Positions 54,754-63,783 of a stretch of DNA of 64,000 nucleotides are shown here, in pieces; positions within the stretch are counted from its first letter, which is position 1; the number at the start of each line of letters is the position of its first letter. This stretch comes from Candidatus Phosphoribacter hodrii (GTDB lineage: Bacteria > Actinomycetota > Actinomycetes > Actinomycetales > Dermatophilaceae): the NCBI GenBank assembly GCA_016707175.1, contig JADJIB010000002.1, forward strand, positions 752,501 through 816,500. The letters are read 5' to 3'. The notes under the pieces are model-generated. The model saw nothing but the letters and a program-made list of their open reading frames with translations, searched no databases and was not told where the DNA came from. A program made the translations under genes and the position numbers.

Positions 54754-55446
54754 TCACCCGGCCGGTGGCGGGTGAATGAGGTTCTGCTGCACGGCATACA
54801 TCGCCGCTTCCATCCGGGTGTGCAACTGGAGCTTCTCCAGGATGTTGCGGACGTGGTTCTTCACGGTGTTCTCCGAGATGAACAACTCGCGGCCGATCTC
54901 GCGGTTGCCCAGGCCGCGGGCCACCAGGCCGAGCACCTCGACCTCGCGATCCGTGAGCTTGGGCAGGTGGCTGTCGACGACCTCGACGTCACGGCGGCGC
55001 ATCTGGGCGAATTCGGCAAGCAGTTTGGAGGCCATGGACGGCGAGATAAGCGAATCGCCGCTCTGCACAGCGCGGATGCCCGCCGCAATCTCATCGCCTG
55101 GGACGTCCTTGAGGACGTACCCGTTGGCGCCAGCGCGCACCGCTTCGAAGAGATCCGACTCCTCATCGGACATCGTCAACATGACGATGCGCGCTGACGG
55201 CACCCGCTCTCGGATCGCCTGGCAGGCCTCGATGCCTCCGCAGCGAGGCATTCGGACATCCATGAGGACGACGTCGGGGACGGTGGCCTCGGCCTTCTCG
55301 ACGGCAGCCATGCCATCGTCGGCCTCGCCAACGATGACGATGTCACCGTCGAGCTCAAGGACCGTGCGCAGGCCACGCCTGAAAAGTGCATGGTCATCGG
55401 CGATGAGCACCCGAATCGGGTGGTCACGGGGCCATGGATCGGTCAC
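54754..55446 (-). CDS. NarL/LuxR-type response regulator (orphan)
   Basis: A 230-residue regulator. The receiver domain (residues 10-130) has DD17-18, the phosphoacceptor Asp63 in VLMDVRMP and the conserved Lys in YVLKDVPG. A LuxR HTH (about 160-220) follows, with LTDREVEVLGLVARGLGNRE and NTVKNHVRNILEKL. No histidine kinase gene is adjacent. GTG at 55446 lies inside a long palindrome and lacks a ribosome site, so the mRNA may be leaderless. It resembles actinobacterial orphan regulators near hpf. Confidence 0.92.
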   Translation of the reverse strand: MTDPWPRDHPIRVLIADDHALFRRGLRTVLELDGDIVIVGEADDGMAAVEKAEATVPDVVLMDVRMPRCGGIEACQAIRERVPSARIVMLTMSDEESDLFEAVRAGANGYVLKDVPGDEIAAGIRAVQSGDSLISPSMASKLLAEFAQMRRRDVEVVDSHLPKLTDREVEVLGLVARGLGNREIGRELFISENTVKNHVRNILEKLQLHTRMEAAMYAVQQNLIHPPPAG

Positions 55447-55473
55447 ATGGGCATGATGTCATGCCCATGTGAC
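55442..55473. promoter_or_regulatory. 32-base palindrome covering the response regulator start and the hpf end
   Basis: GTCACATGGGCATGA (55442-55456), TG, then TCATGCCCATGTGAC (55459-55473): a perfect 15-base stem with a two-base spacer. It begins eight bases after the hpf stop and its left arm contains the response regulator GTG start. It could be an hpf terminator, an operator, or a hairpin hiding the start codon. Confidence 0.75.
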
Positions 55474-55480
55474 GCGCGCC

Positions 55481-56116
55481 TCAGCCGGATGCCTGAGTGT
55501 TGTGCGCGACTGCAGGCTCCAGATGAATGACCCCGTAGGACCACCCACGGCGCCGATAGACGACGCTCGCGCGGCCAGTGTCGGCGTCGTTGAACAGGTA
55601 GAAGTCATGCCCGACCAACTCCATCCGGTTCACCGCCTCGGCCAGGGTCATCGGCTCGCTTGGATGGACCTTCTCCCGCACCTCGATAGGCGAGTCGCCG
55701 ACGGCTCCGAACGGGCCGGTCGCCTGCTCGTTCGGAGCCTCGGCCGGAGCGGCCTGGGACTCCTCTCGCACGGGTGCCGCGACCACCGCAGCCAGGCCCA
55801 CGTCGGGGCGCCCCGCGCGCACCGCAGCCCGGCGCCGCCCGTTGACTCGGCGCAGCCGCTCCAGGAGCTTCTCGACGGCCTGGTCGAGGGCGTTGTACTT
55901 GTCCTCACTGGCCGCTTCGGCGCGCACGATCGACCCCCGATCGCGGCAGGTGAGCTCGACGAACTCCGAGTTGCGAGCCGTCCGCTCATGGGTGACGACG
56001 ACATCGACCCGTGAGACCTTGGGCGCCATCTGTGCGACCTTGGCCAGCCTGTCGTCCAGGTGTGCCCGGAAACGCTCTGAAACCTGGATGTGACGACCGG
56101 TGACGACGATGTCCAC
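55481..56116 (-). CDS. hpf: Long-form ribosome hibernation promoting factor
   Basis: A 211-residue protein that dimerises 70S ribosomes (100S) in starvation. The N-terminal S30AE/YfiA domain (IVVTGRHIQVSERFRAHLDD, with LTCRDRGSIVRAEAA) is followed by an Ala-rich linker and the C-terminal dimerisation domain (KVHPSEPMTLAEAVNRMEL to VIHLEP). GTG at 56116 with AGGAGGA just upstream. It lies after comF, in the order mtrAB-lpqB-comF-hpf, with secA further downstream. Confidence 0.96.
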   Translation of the reverse strand: MDIVVTGRHIQVSERFRAHLDDRLAKVAQMAPKVSRVDVVVTHERTARNSEFVELTCRDRGSIVRAEAASEDKYNALDQAVEKLLERLRRVNGRRRAAVRAGRPDVGLAAVVAAPVREESQAAPAEAPNEQATGPFGAVGDSPIEVREKVHPSEPMTLAEAVNRMELVGHDFYLFNDADTGRASVVYRRRGWSYGVIHLEPAVAHNTQASG

Positions 56117-56224
56117 TGTTCCTCCTTGACGTGCGACGTGACGAGGTGGCGGGCCGGGCAGACCCCGCAAACCTGATCATCACCCCCAGACGTCTCGGAC
56201 GATGTCCTTCCACCGTAGTCCGCT

Positions 56225-56953
56225 TCACCGAGTCAAGCCAGAGGGCACGTCGGCGCGCCCACGGCGTTGCGTCGCTGCGACCACAGCCGAGGCCACGACA
56301 TGCGCGCCCGCCGCGCGCAGCGCCCGCGCACCTTCGGTGAGCGTCGCCCCCGTGGTGACGACGTCGTCGACGAGCAGGACGTCGCGACCCGCCAGCTCGT
56401 CGCGCCATCGCGGCGGAACGGCATACGCGCCAACGAGGTTGGCCCTGCGCTCGGCGCTGCCGAGACCTGCCTGGTCGGCGACGCGACGCGCCGGGGAGAG
56501 GGCCTCCAGCACCTGGTGCGGATGACCCAGCAGCGCGTTGGCCTGTCGGCACAGCACGGTGACACTCGCCTCCCCGCGACGGCGCACGGCCGCTCGCGAG
56601 GAGGGCATGGGCACCAGCGCGAGGTCCTGATGGTGCGCGGCGGCGACGAGGATCGCCTGGGCGAGCAGCGGCGTGAGCAGCGGGCGGGCGTCGGCGCGGC
56701 CACCGTCCTTGACGGCCACGATCGCGGCCCGCAGGGCACCGGTGTACCGGGCAGCGGCGATGACGGGCGGCATACCGGGTGGGCACGGCGACGGCGGGGT
56801 ATGCCGCGGCAGCGGGAAGCAGGCGGCGGCCAGGTCGCTCGCGCAGGAGGCACACCAGCCGACGCCCGCCCCACCGCAGCCCGCACACTCGGCCGGGAGG
56901 ACGAGGTCCAGTAGCGCCGCTGCGCCGAGGCGTGTCCGCCGCCAGAAGTCCAT
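56225..56953 (-). CDS. comF: ComF-family phosphoribosyltransferase
   Basis: A 242-residue protein of the ComF/GntX family, linked to DNA uptake in competent bacteria. The N-terminal CxxC pairs (CAGCGGAGVGWCASC) bind zinc. The C-terminal PRPP-binding motif is VLLVDDVVTTGATL. ATG at 56953. Part of the gene (from about codon 60 to 120) is present again at 59725-59904 in the duplicated segment. It may point to natural transformation, relevant to the abundant DUS-like motif. Confidence 0.92.
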   Translation of the reverse strand: MDFWRRTRLGAAALLDLVLPAECAGCGGAGVGWCASCASDLAAACFPLPRHTPPSPCPPGMPPVIAAARYTGALRAAIVAVKDGGRADARPLLTPLLAQAILVAAAHHQDLALVPMPSSRAAVRRRGEASVTVLCRQANALLGHPHQVLEALSPARRVADQAGLGSAERRANLVGAYAVPPRWRDELAGRDVLLVDDVVTTGATLTEGARALRAAGAHVVASAVVAATQRRGRADVPSGLTR

Positions 56954-57035
56954 GGGTTGATGGTGACCATTGCAGGACGGGGCGCCCCGTCCGCCGGGTC
57001 TGCCTGTGGACAGTGGGACGACGGGAGCACGTGGT

Positions 57036-57326
57036 GTGGACAAGGGGCACCGAACCCGTCAATTCCGCCGTCGTCCATGCCGTCTCCTGGGAGACGGCAG
57101 CCTCGTGCTGCCCTGGGCGCTGCTGGTCGCCGGAGTCGACGTGGTGGCTGGCTTCCTGCTGGCCCATGAAGATGTCCTGCTGCCCCACCGATCCCGACGA
57201 GCCGCAGTCGCCGCGACCGTGATCGGCGCGTTCGCCGCCGGTCTGTCCCTGCTCGCGGGCGCAGGCGCCCTGCCGCTGTTCGTCATCCGTGAGTTCAGCC
57301 GGAGGGGGCGACCGCGATCTCCGTGA
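57036..57326 (+). CDS. Possible small membrane protein in the comF-lpqB gap (weak)
   Basis: A plus-strand frame of about 96 codons from GTG at 57036, basic at first (KGHRTRQFRRRPCR) and then with two hydrophobic helices (LVLPWALLVAGVDVVAGFLL and AAVAATVIGAFAAGL). It would fill an otherwise empty 342-base gap, but it is antisense to the end of lpqB and has no clear ribosome site. GC-rich antisense frames often look like this. I give it low weight. Confidence 0.2.
   Translation: MDKGHRTRQFRRRPCRLLGDGSLVLPWALLVAGVDVVAGFLLAHEDVLLPHRSRRAAVAATVIGAFAAGLSLLAGAGALPLFVIREFSRRGRPRSP
57079..57100. terminator. Ten-base stem hairpin between lpqB and comF
   Basis: TGCCGTCTCC, TG, then GGAGACGGCA: a perfect ten-base inverted repeat with a two-base spacer in the 342-base gap between lpqB and comF. 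It also occurs at 59939-59960 in the duplicated segment. It may end the mtrAB-lpqB transcript or be an operator. Nothing else identifiable lies in 56954-57294 besides this and the weak ORF. Confidence 0.5.
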
Positions 57327-59146
57327 CCCCCTCGACCCCGCGCCACGACCCGCCGACCCGCACGAGGACACCACCGGGTTGGGCGACGATGACGATCCTC
57401 GTGGACCACTGGTCGACACCAGATAACGAGCCCCGGCCGCCACGGGGATGAGGTTGGTGGCAGGGTCGGCGATCCCGATGCGCCGCAGCCCGATTCCCTG
57501 ACCGAGTTGCACGATCCACGGGCGCAGGGCCTCGCCGTCACCAACCGCGCCGAGCGCCGCCAGAGTCGTGTCGTCGATCCACACGACATCGGTGATCCGG
57601 CTCAGGGGTCAGCTTGCCGATACGGCGCGGCGAGGGCTGTCGGCCGACCCAGGGAGTCCCGCACGACCCCGGCGATGTCCAGGCGCATGTCGGTGCCCCC
57701 CAGAGCGCTGCTGACGACACCGACCCGGCTGCCGTCGCGGGACACCGCCAACGCGACGATGGCGCGACCATCCAGCCACGGCGCGACCACGGGCACGGCC
57801 GGATCAACCGGCGCCCGCGCGTTGACCGTCAGCACCCGGGCCACGCCCCCGTCGCTCCCGGCGAACCACAGTCGGTCATGGGCGTCGTAGGACGGCCGCA
57901 CGAACGACGTCAGCACCGGCACGCTCGCGCGCTCCCGGTCGTGCCACCGAGCGGCTTCTGTCCCGCCCGGAGTGACGGCGACGACGTCGGCTCCATCGGC
58001 GGAGACCGCGAACTGGCCGTATGCCGCGGGAATCGTCGGGAGGTCGGCCCCCGCACCCGGCGGGGCAGGCCCGTCGCCGGCACCGGCCGAAGGCACAGCG
58101 ACGGTGGCCGTGGCCGTAGGAGACGTGCCCAGGCCGTCGAGATCGTCGAGCCGGACGATCTCGACCGACGTCAGTCGCTCGCCGAGACGCAGCAAAGCGG
58201 TCCGAGGCAGGGGAAGGGGATCGGCGCCGTAGCCGACGTCAGTGGCGGACCGGAGCGGACCCGTGACCTCGGGCACGACCAGACGCCCGGCCCCTGGACC
58301 TCGACGACCACCCCTGGACTCCCGGCACGCGCAGCAACGTGGCGACGAGTTGGGCCCAGATGGCGCGCCGATGGGCCAAGTCCATGGCGCTGGCCGGAGG
58401 GGTCAAGACGACGGTCGCGATTCCCGCATCGACGCTCACGGCATCGACGGCCAGCGTCACGTCGGCCGGGAATCCCGTCTCGACCGCCCCGGCGAGGTAG
58501 TCGGGAACGGGACCGAGTTGGGCCCGCGCCAGCGCGGTCCCCAACCTGGGCCCGCCCGCGAACCACCTGACGTCGGGCACTAGGTGCCGCCACCCACCGT
58601 CGGGTAGTGGACCCGATGCGGGTCGAAGACCCGCCCGAAGTCGTCCGTGTTGAGCCAGAGCCCGAACCCATCGGCGGGCAACTCGACCCGCCACTCCCCC
58701 GACACCCGGACCAGGCCCAGGTCGACCTGTGCGACCGTCCCAGGCGCCACCTCGCGATAGTGCCCCGTGTCGTCGACGGTCGCAACGACCGCAACGCTGG
58801 CGCGGACCTTGTCGCCGGTCAGCGCCTCGACGGCCACTGTCCTGGATCGGTCGAACACCGTGACCGAACTCGTCGGACGCCAACGGCCCACCGAGCCGGG
58901 GGCGAGATAGGCGTTGGCGACGGGTTGGCCGCTGTCGGTGCTCTCCTGGAAGGCGGCGCCCGCCCGCAGGAAGCCACGGACGATCTGCTCCGGGCTGGCG
59001 CCGGCGGCCGGCGGCGGGACGACGATCCGGACCTCGGGCAGCACCTGCTCGTCAACGCTGCGGCCCGACTGGACGGGGCTGCTCGTCGGCAGGCCCGAAC
59101 AGGCTCCGACCGCGAGCGCCACGAGGACAGCGACGACACCCCGCAT
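57295..59146 (-). pseudogene. lpqB: lpqB copy 1, frameshifted at about five places
   Basis: LpqB is a lipoprotein that modulates MtrB sensing. The N-terminus MRGVVAVLVALAVGACSGLP has a lipobox ending VGAC. This copy lacks single bases relative to copy 2 at 57397, 57605-57608, two C-runs near 58290-58314 and 58588. It is therefore broken into several frames. Restoring these five bases gives a 1857-base, 618-codon gene. I read it as an assembly copy of the real gene. Confidence 0.85.
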
Positions 59147-59227
59147 CGAGAACGCGCGCCGTCGCTGCCGCGCAGCCCGCCGCACCCGTCTGTATGCCGC
59201 GCGGCACGGCATACCCTCGGCGCGGTC

Positions 59228-59724
59228 TCACCCCGACACCTCGGTGACGGCGGCCACAGGTTTGAGCGGCAGCGGCGAGGACCCGATCGGCGTTCCGGGA
59301 TCCCGCGGCAGGGTGAGCCGGAAGGAGGATCCGTCGCCTGGCGCGCCCCATGCCTGCAACCAGCCGGAGTGCAGCGGGCGTCCTCGAGGGCGATGGCCAG
59401 GCCGAGGCCGGTGCCGCCGGTGGTGCGGGCCCGAGCCGGGTCGGCCCGCCAGAAGCGGTTGAAGACCAGGCCGGACTCCCCCGGCCGCAAGCCGACACCG
59501 TGATCGCGCACGACGACGGCGACCGCGCTGTCGTTGGCACCGACCTTGATCTCCAACGGCTTGCCCTCGCCGTGTTCGATGGCGTTGACCACGAGGTTGC
59601 GCAGCACCCGCTCGACGCGGCGCGGATCGTAGGTCGCCTCGCAGGAACCCCGGGATCGCTGACCGTGATCCGGCTGCCCCTGCGCTCGGCCAACTGCTGA
59701 GCACCGTCCACCACCTTCGCGACG
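59228..59724 (-). pseudogene. mtrB: mtrB 3' fragment (copy 1)
   Basis: The last 165 codons of mtrB (the histidine-kinase ATPase part, with the ATP-lid region GTGLGLAIALEDA), repeated from 62091-62588. It is fused at 59723-59724 to comF sequence and carries indels at about 59373 and 59653. It cannot make a full kinase. Confidence 0.85.
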
Positions 59725-59904
59725 CTCGCGAGGAGGGCATGGGCACCAGCGCGAGGTCCTGATGGTGCGCGGCGGCGACGAGGATCGCCTGGGCGAGCAG
59801 CGGCGTGAGCAGCGGGCGGGCGTCGGCGCGGCCACCGTCCTTGACGGCCACGATCGCGGCCCGCAGGGCACCGGTGTACCGGGCAGCGGCGATGACGGGC
59901 GGCA
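59725..59904 (-). pseudogene. comF: comF internal fragment (copy 2)
   Basis: Identical to 56593-56772, i.e. comF codons about 60-120, including GALRAAIVAVKDGGRADARP. It lacks both ends of the gene. On its left it joins mtrB sequence, and on its right the region upstream of comF (starting at 57043). Confidence 0.9.
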
Positions 59905-60155
59905 GGGGCACCGAACCCGTCAATTCCGCCGTCGTCCATGCCGTCTCCTGGGAGACGGCAGCCTCGTGCTGCCCTGGGCGCTGCTGGTCGCCGGAGTCGA
60001 CGTGGTGGCTGGCTTCCTGCTGGCCCATGAAGATGTCCTGCTGCCCCACCGATCCCGACGAGCCGCAGTCGCCGCGACCGTGATCGGCGCGTTCGCCGCC
60101 GGTCTGTCCCTGCTCGCGGGCGCAGGCGCCCTGCCGCTGTTCGTCATCCGTGAGT

Positions 60156-62010
60156 TCAGCCGGAGGGGGCGACCGCGATCTCCGTGACCCCCTCGACCCC
60201 GCGCCACGACCCGCCGACCCGCACGAGGACACCACCGGGTTGGGCGACGATGACGATCCCTCGTGGACCACTGGTCGACACCAGATAACGAGCCCCGGCC
60301 GCCACGGGGATGAGGTTGGTGGCAGGGTCGGCGATCCCGATGCGCCGCAGCCCGATTCCCTGACCGAGTTGCACGATCCACGGGCGCAGGGCCTCGCCGT
60401 CACCAACCGCGCCGAGCGCCGCCAGAGTCGTGTCGTCGATCCACACGACATCGGTGATCCGGCTCAGGGGGTCAGCTTGCCGATACGGCGCGGCGAGGGC
60501 TGTCGGCCGACCCAGGGAGTCCCGCACGACCCCGGCGATGTCCAGGCGCATGTCGGTGCCCCCCAGAGCGCTGCTGACGACACCGACCCGGCTGCCGTCG
60601 CGGGACACCGCCAACGCGACGATGGCGCGACCATCCAGCCACGGCGCGACCACGGGCACGGCCGGATCAACCGGCGCCCGCGCGTTGACCGTCAGCACCC
60701 GGGCCACGCCCCGTCGCTCCCGGCGAACCACAGTCGGTCATGGGCGTCGTAGGACGGCCGCACGAACGACGTCAGCACCGGCACGCTCGCGCGCTCCCGG
60801 TCGTGCCACCGAGCGGCTTCTGTCCCGCCCGGAGTGACGGCGACGACGTCGGCTCCATCGGCGGAGACCGCGAACTGGCCGTATGCCGCGGGAATCGTCG
60901 GGAGGTCGGCCCCCGCACCCGGCGGGCAGGCCCGTCGCCGGCACCGGCCGAAGGCACAGCGACGGTGGCCGTGGCCGTAGGAGACGTGCCCAGGCCGTCG
61001 AGATCGTCGAGCCGGACGATCTCGACCGACGTCAGTCGCTCGCCGAGACGCAGCAAAGCGGTCCGAGGCAGGGGAAGGGGATCGGCGCCGTAGCCGACGT
61101 CAGTGGCGGACCGGAGCGGACCCGTGACCTCGGGCACGACCAGACGCCCGGCCCCCTGGACCTCGACGACCACCCCCTGGACTCCCGGCACGCGCAGCAA
61201 CGTGGCGACGAGTTGGGCCCAGATGGCGCGCCGATGGGCCAAGTCCATGGCGCTGGCCGGAGGGGTCAAGACGACGGTCGCGATTCCCGCATCGACGCTC
61301 ACGGCATCGACGGCCAGCGTCACGTCGGCCGGGAATCCCGTCTCGACCGCCCCGGCGAGGTAGTCGGGAACGGGACCGAGTTGGGCCCGCGCCAGCGCGG
61401 TCCCCAACCTGGGCCCGCCCGCGAACCACCTGACGTCGGGCACTAGGTGCCGCCCACCCACCGTCGGGTAGTGGACCCGATGCGGGTCGAAGACCCGCCC
61501 GAAGTCGTCCGTGTTGAGCCAGAGCCCGAACCCATCGGCGGGCAACTCGACCCGCCACTCCCCCGACACCCGGACCAGGCCCAGGTCGACCTGTGCGACC
61601 GTCCCAGGCGCCACCTCGCGATAGTGCCCCGTGTCGTCGACGGTCGCAACGACCGCAACGCTGGCGCGGACCTTGTCGCCGGTCAGCGCCTCGACGGCCA
61701 CTGTCCTGGATCGGTCGAACACCGTGACCGAACTCGTCGGACGCCAACGGCCCACCGAGCCGGGGGCGAGATAGGCGTTGGCGACGGGTTGGCCGCTGTC
61801 GGTGCTCTCCTGGAAGGCGGCGCCCGCCCGCAGGAAGCCACGGACGATCTGCTCCGGGCTGGCGCCGGCGGCCGGCGGCGGGACGACGATCCGGACCTCG
61901 GGCAGCACCTGCTCGTCAACGCTGCGGCCCGACTGGACGGGGCTGCTCGTCGGCAGGCCCGAACAGGCTCCGACCGCGAGCGCCACGAGGACAGCGACGA
62001 CACCCCGCAT
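60156..62010 (-). CDS. lpqB: LpqB lipoprotein (copy 2), two one-base deletions
   Basis: Outer-face lipoprotein of the MtrAB system. It has a GerMN-like domain after the lipobox (about 40-330) and a C-terminal beta-propeller-like domain (about 340-618). Copy 1 shows where this copy is short by one base: GGG at 60923-60925 (copy 1 has GGGG) and CCCC near 60710 (copy 1 has five). Two stretches read cleanly, from the start to about 60925 and from about 60710 to the stop at 60156. ATG at 62010 lies 80 bases after the mtrB stop. Confidence 0.85.
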
Positions 62011-62054
62011 CGAGAACGCGCGCCGTCGCTGCCGCGCAGCCGCCGCACCCGTCT

Positions 62055-62077
62055 GTATGCCGCGCGGCACGGCATAC
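62055..62077. repeat. Inverted GTATGCCG pair in the mtrB-lpqB gap
   Basis: GTATGCCG (62055-62062) and CGGCATAC (62070-62077) with a seven-base spacer, between mtrB and lpqB. The same pair recurs at 59190-59212 in unit 1. Confidence 0.75.
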
Positions 62078-62090
62078 CCTCGGCGCGGTC

Positions 62091-63779
62091 TCACCCCGAC
62101 ACCTCGGTGACGGCGGCCACAGGTTTGAGCGGCAGCGGCGAGGACCCGATCGGCGTTCCGGGATCCCGCGGCAGGGTGAGCCGGAAGGAGGATCCGTCGC
62201 CTGGCGCGCCCCATGCCTGCAACCAGCCGGAGTGCAGCCGGGCGTCCTCGAGGGCGATGGCCAGGCCGAGGCCGGTGCCGCCGGTGGTGCGGGCCCGAGC
62301 CGGGTCGGCCCGCCAGAAGCGGTTGAAGACCAGGCCGGACTCCCCCGGCCGCAAGCCGACACCGTGATCGCGCACGACGACGGCGACCGCGCTGTCGTTG
62401 GCACCGACCTTGATCTCCAACGGCTTGCCCTCGCCGTGTTCGATGGCGTTGACCACGAGGTTGCGCAGCACCCGCTCGACGCGGCGCGGATCGTAGGTCG
62501 CCTCGCAGGGAACCCCGGGATCGCTGACCGTGATCCGGCTGCCCTTGCGCTCGGCCAACTGCTGAGCACCGTCCACCACCTTCGCGACGGTGCGCCGCAG
62601 GTCGGTCGGCTCGGTGTCGAGCACGGCGGCGCCGGCGTCGAAGCGGCTCACCTCGAGCAGGTCGGCCAGCAACGCCTCGAAGCGGTCGAGCTCTCCGCGC
62701 AGCAACTCGGCGGAGCGGGCGACCACCGGATCGAACTGCGCCCGGGAATCGTGGATGAGGTCGCCGGCCATTCGGATGGTCGTCAGCGGCGTGCGCAACT
62801 CGTGCGAGACGTCCGAGACGAAGCGCTGCTGGACCCGTGAGAGGTCCTCCAGTTGGCGGATCTGCCGCTGCAGGCCCTCGGCCATCGCGTTGAAGGACGT
62901 CGCCAGGCTGGCCAGGTCGTCCTCGCCGCGAGCGACCATCCGCTCGGTCAGGCGACCGGCGGCTAACCGTTCGGCCACGAGAGCCGCCTGCCGGACGGGG
63001 GTGACGACCAGGCGAGTCACGACGTAGGCCACGGCACCGATGAGCAGGACGAGGACGAGGCCACCGGAGAGGAAGATCTGCGAGATGACCTCGAGGGTCG
63101 CCCGTTCCCGTTGCAGGGGGTAGACGTAGTAGATGCCGTAGCCCCGCGCCAGCGGCAGATCCACCTGCTGTCCGATGACCAGACACGGGACCGGGTCGGT
63201 CTCGCCGGACAACGGGATCGAGACGATCTGCATTTTCTGGTGGGCCGCGTCCTGGGCCACGGCAGTTTCCAGGTCATCGGGGATGTAAGACGCATTGACT
63301 TCGCCCGACACGACCGGGTTGATGACGAAACTGCTGACATTCGTCGACAGGCGGGACAGGACGACGTATCGGGACCGCTCGGTTCCGGCGATTTCGCCAA
63401 TGATCGACTGCGCGGCAATGGTGAGGGCGTCGGTGTTCTGCGTCTTGTCGGTCGAGTAGAACTTCGCCTGAGCGGTATCAGTGAGCTGCAGCGCCTCGGC
63501 CGTGGCCAGGTCGGCCCGGCCCTGCACGAGCCGGTCACCGATGCGCTGGTAGAGGTAGGACCCCACGGCTCCCAACACGAGCATGCCGAGGAGCATCGTC
63601 GTCGTCACCACGCGGAACTGCAGCGAGCGTCGCCACGCGTGGACGACCCGCGAGACCGCCGATACCCCGGCGATGCGTCGGCCGTGTGGACGCGCCGGGA
63701 CGAGCACTGGTCCATCGAGAGATCCGGCCGCGGCGCCCGATGGGCCGGTCGCTCCGGAGCGCTCGCTTGAGTCGGTCAT
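62091..63779 (-). CDS. mtrB: MtrB sensor histidine kinase
   Basis: A 562-residue envelope-stress and cell-division sensor kinase for MtrA. TM1 is at about 55-77, an extracellular domain follows to about 225, and TM2 is near 235-258. Then come HAMP, the H-box FVSDVSHELRTPLTTI (His near 328), the N-box NLVVNAIEHGEG and the G-boxes GTGLGLAIALED. ATG at 63779 starts four bases after the mtrA stop. This copy is intact in one frame, unlike the fragment at 59228. Confidence 0.96.
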   Translation of the reverse strand: MTDSSERSGATGPSGAAAGSLDGPVLVPARPHGRRIAGVSAVSRVVHAWRRSLQFRVVTTTMLLGMLVLGAVGSYLYQRIGDRLVQGRADLATAEALQLTDTAQAKFYSTDKTQNTDALTIAAQSIIGEIAGTERSRYVVLSRLSTNVSSFVINPVVSGEVNASYIPDDLETAVAQDAAHQKMQIVSIPLSGETDPVPCLVIGQQVDLPLARGYGIYYVYPLQRERATLEVISQIFLSGGLVLVLLIGAVAYVVTRLVVTPVRQAALVAERLAAGRLTERMVARGEDDLASLATSFNAMAEGLQRQIRQLEDLSRVQQRFVSDVSHELRTPLTTIRMAGDLIHDSRAQFDPVVARSAELLRGELDRFEALLADLLEVSRFDAGAAVLDTEPTDLRRTVAKVVDGAQQLAERKGSRITVSDPGVPCEATYDPRRVERVLRNLVVNAIEHGEGKPLEIKVGANDSAVAVVVRDHGVGLRPGESGLVFNRFWRADPARARTTGGTGLGLAIALEDARLHSGWLQAWGAPGDGSSFRLTLPRDPGTPIGSSPLPLKPVAAVTEVSG

Positions 63780-63783
63780 CCGC

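Larger units (their letters stand above)
56591..59722. repeat. Tandem duplication unit 1 (comF middle - lpqB - mtrB 3' end)
   Basis: This 3.13 kb unit is repeated at 59723-62588 with about 99.5% identity. The junction of the two units shares only a CG dinucleotide. It contains the whole lpqB copy 1 and the last 165 codons of mtrB, both broken by homopolymer indels. Confidence 0.9.
59723..62588. repeat. Tandem duplication unit 2 with a 270-base internal deletion
   Basis: Copy of 56591-59722. It lacks 270 bases corresponding to 56773-57042, so the comF start is missing here. Apart from this, about nine one-base differences in short runs (for example GGGG/GGG, CCCCC/CCCC) and one C/T change separate the copies. 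Removing one unit would restore the canonical mtrB-lpqB-comF order. Confidence 0.9.

Noticed and set aside
59228..60451. A 407-codon fused reading frame of mtrB, comF and lpqB pieces
   Set aside because: It reads across the duplication junction and has no family identity; it is a by-product of the assembly.
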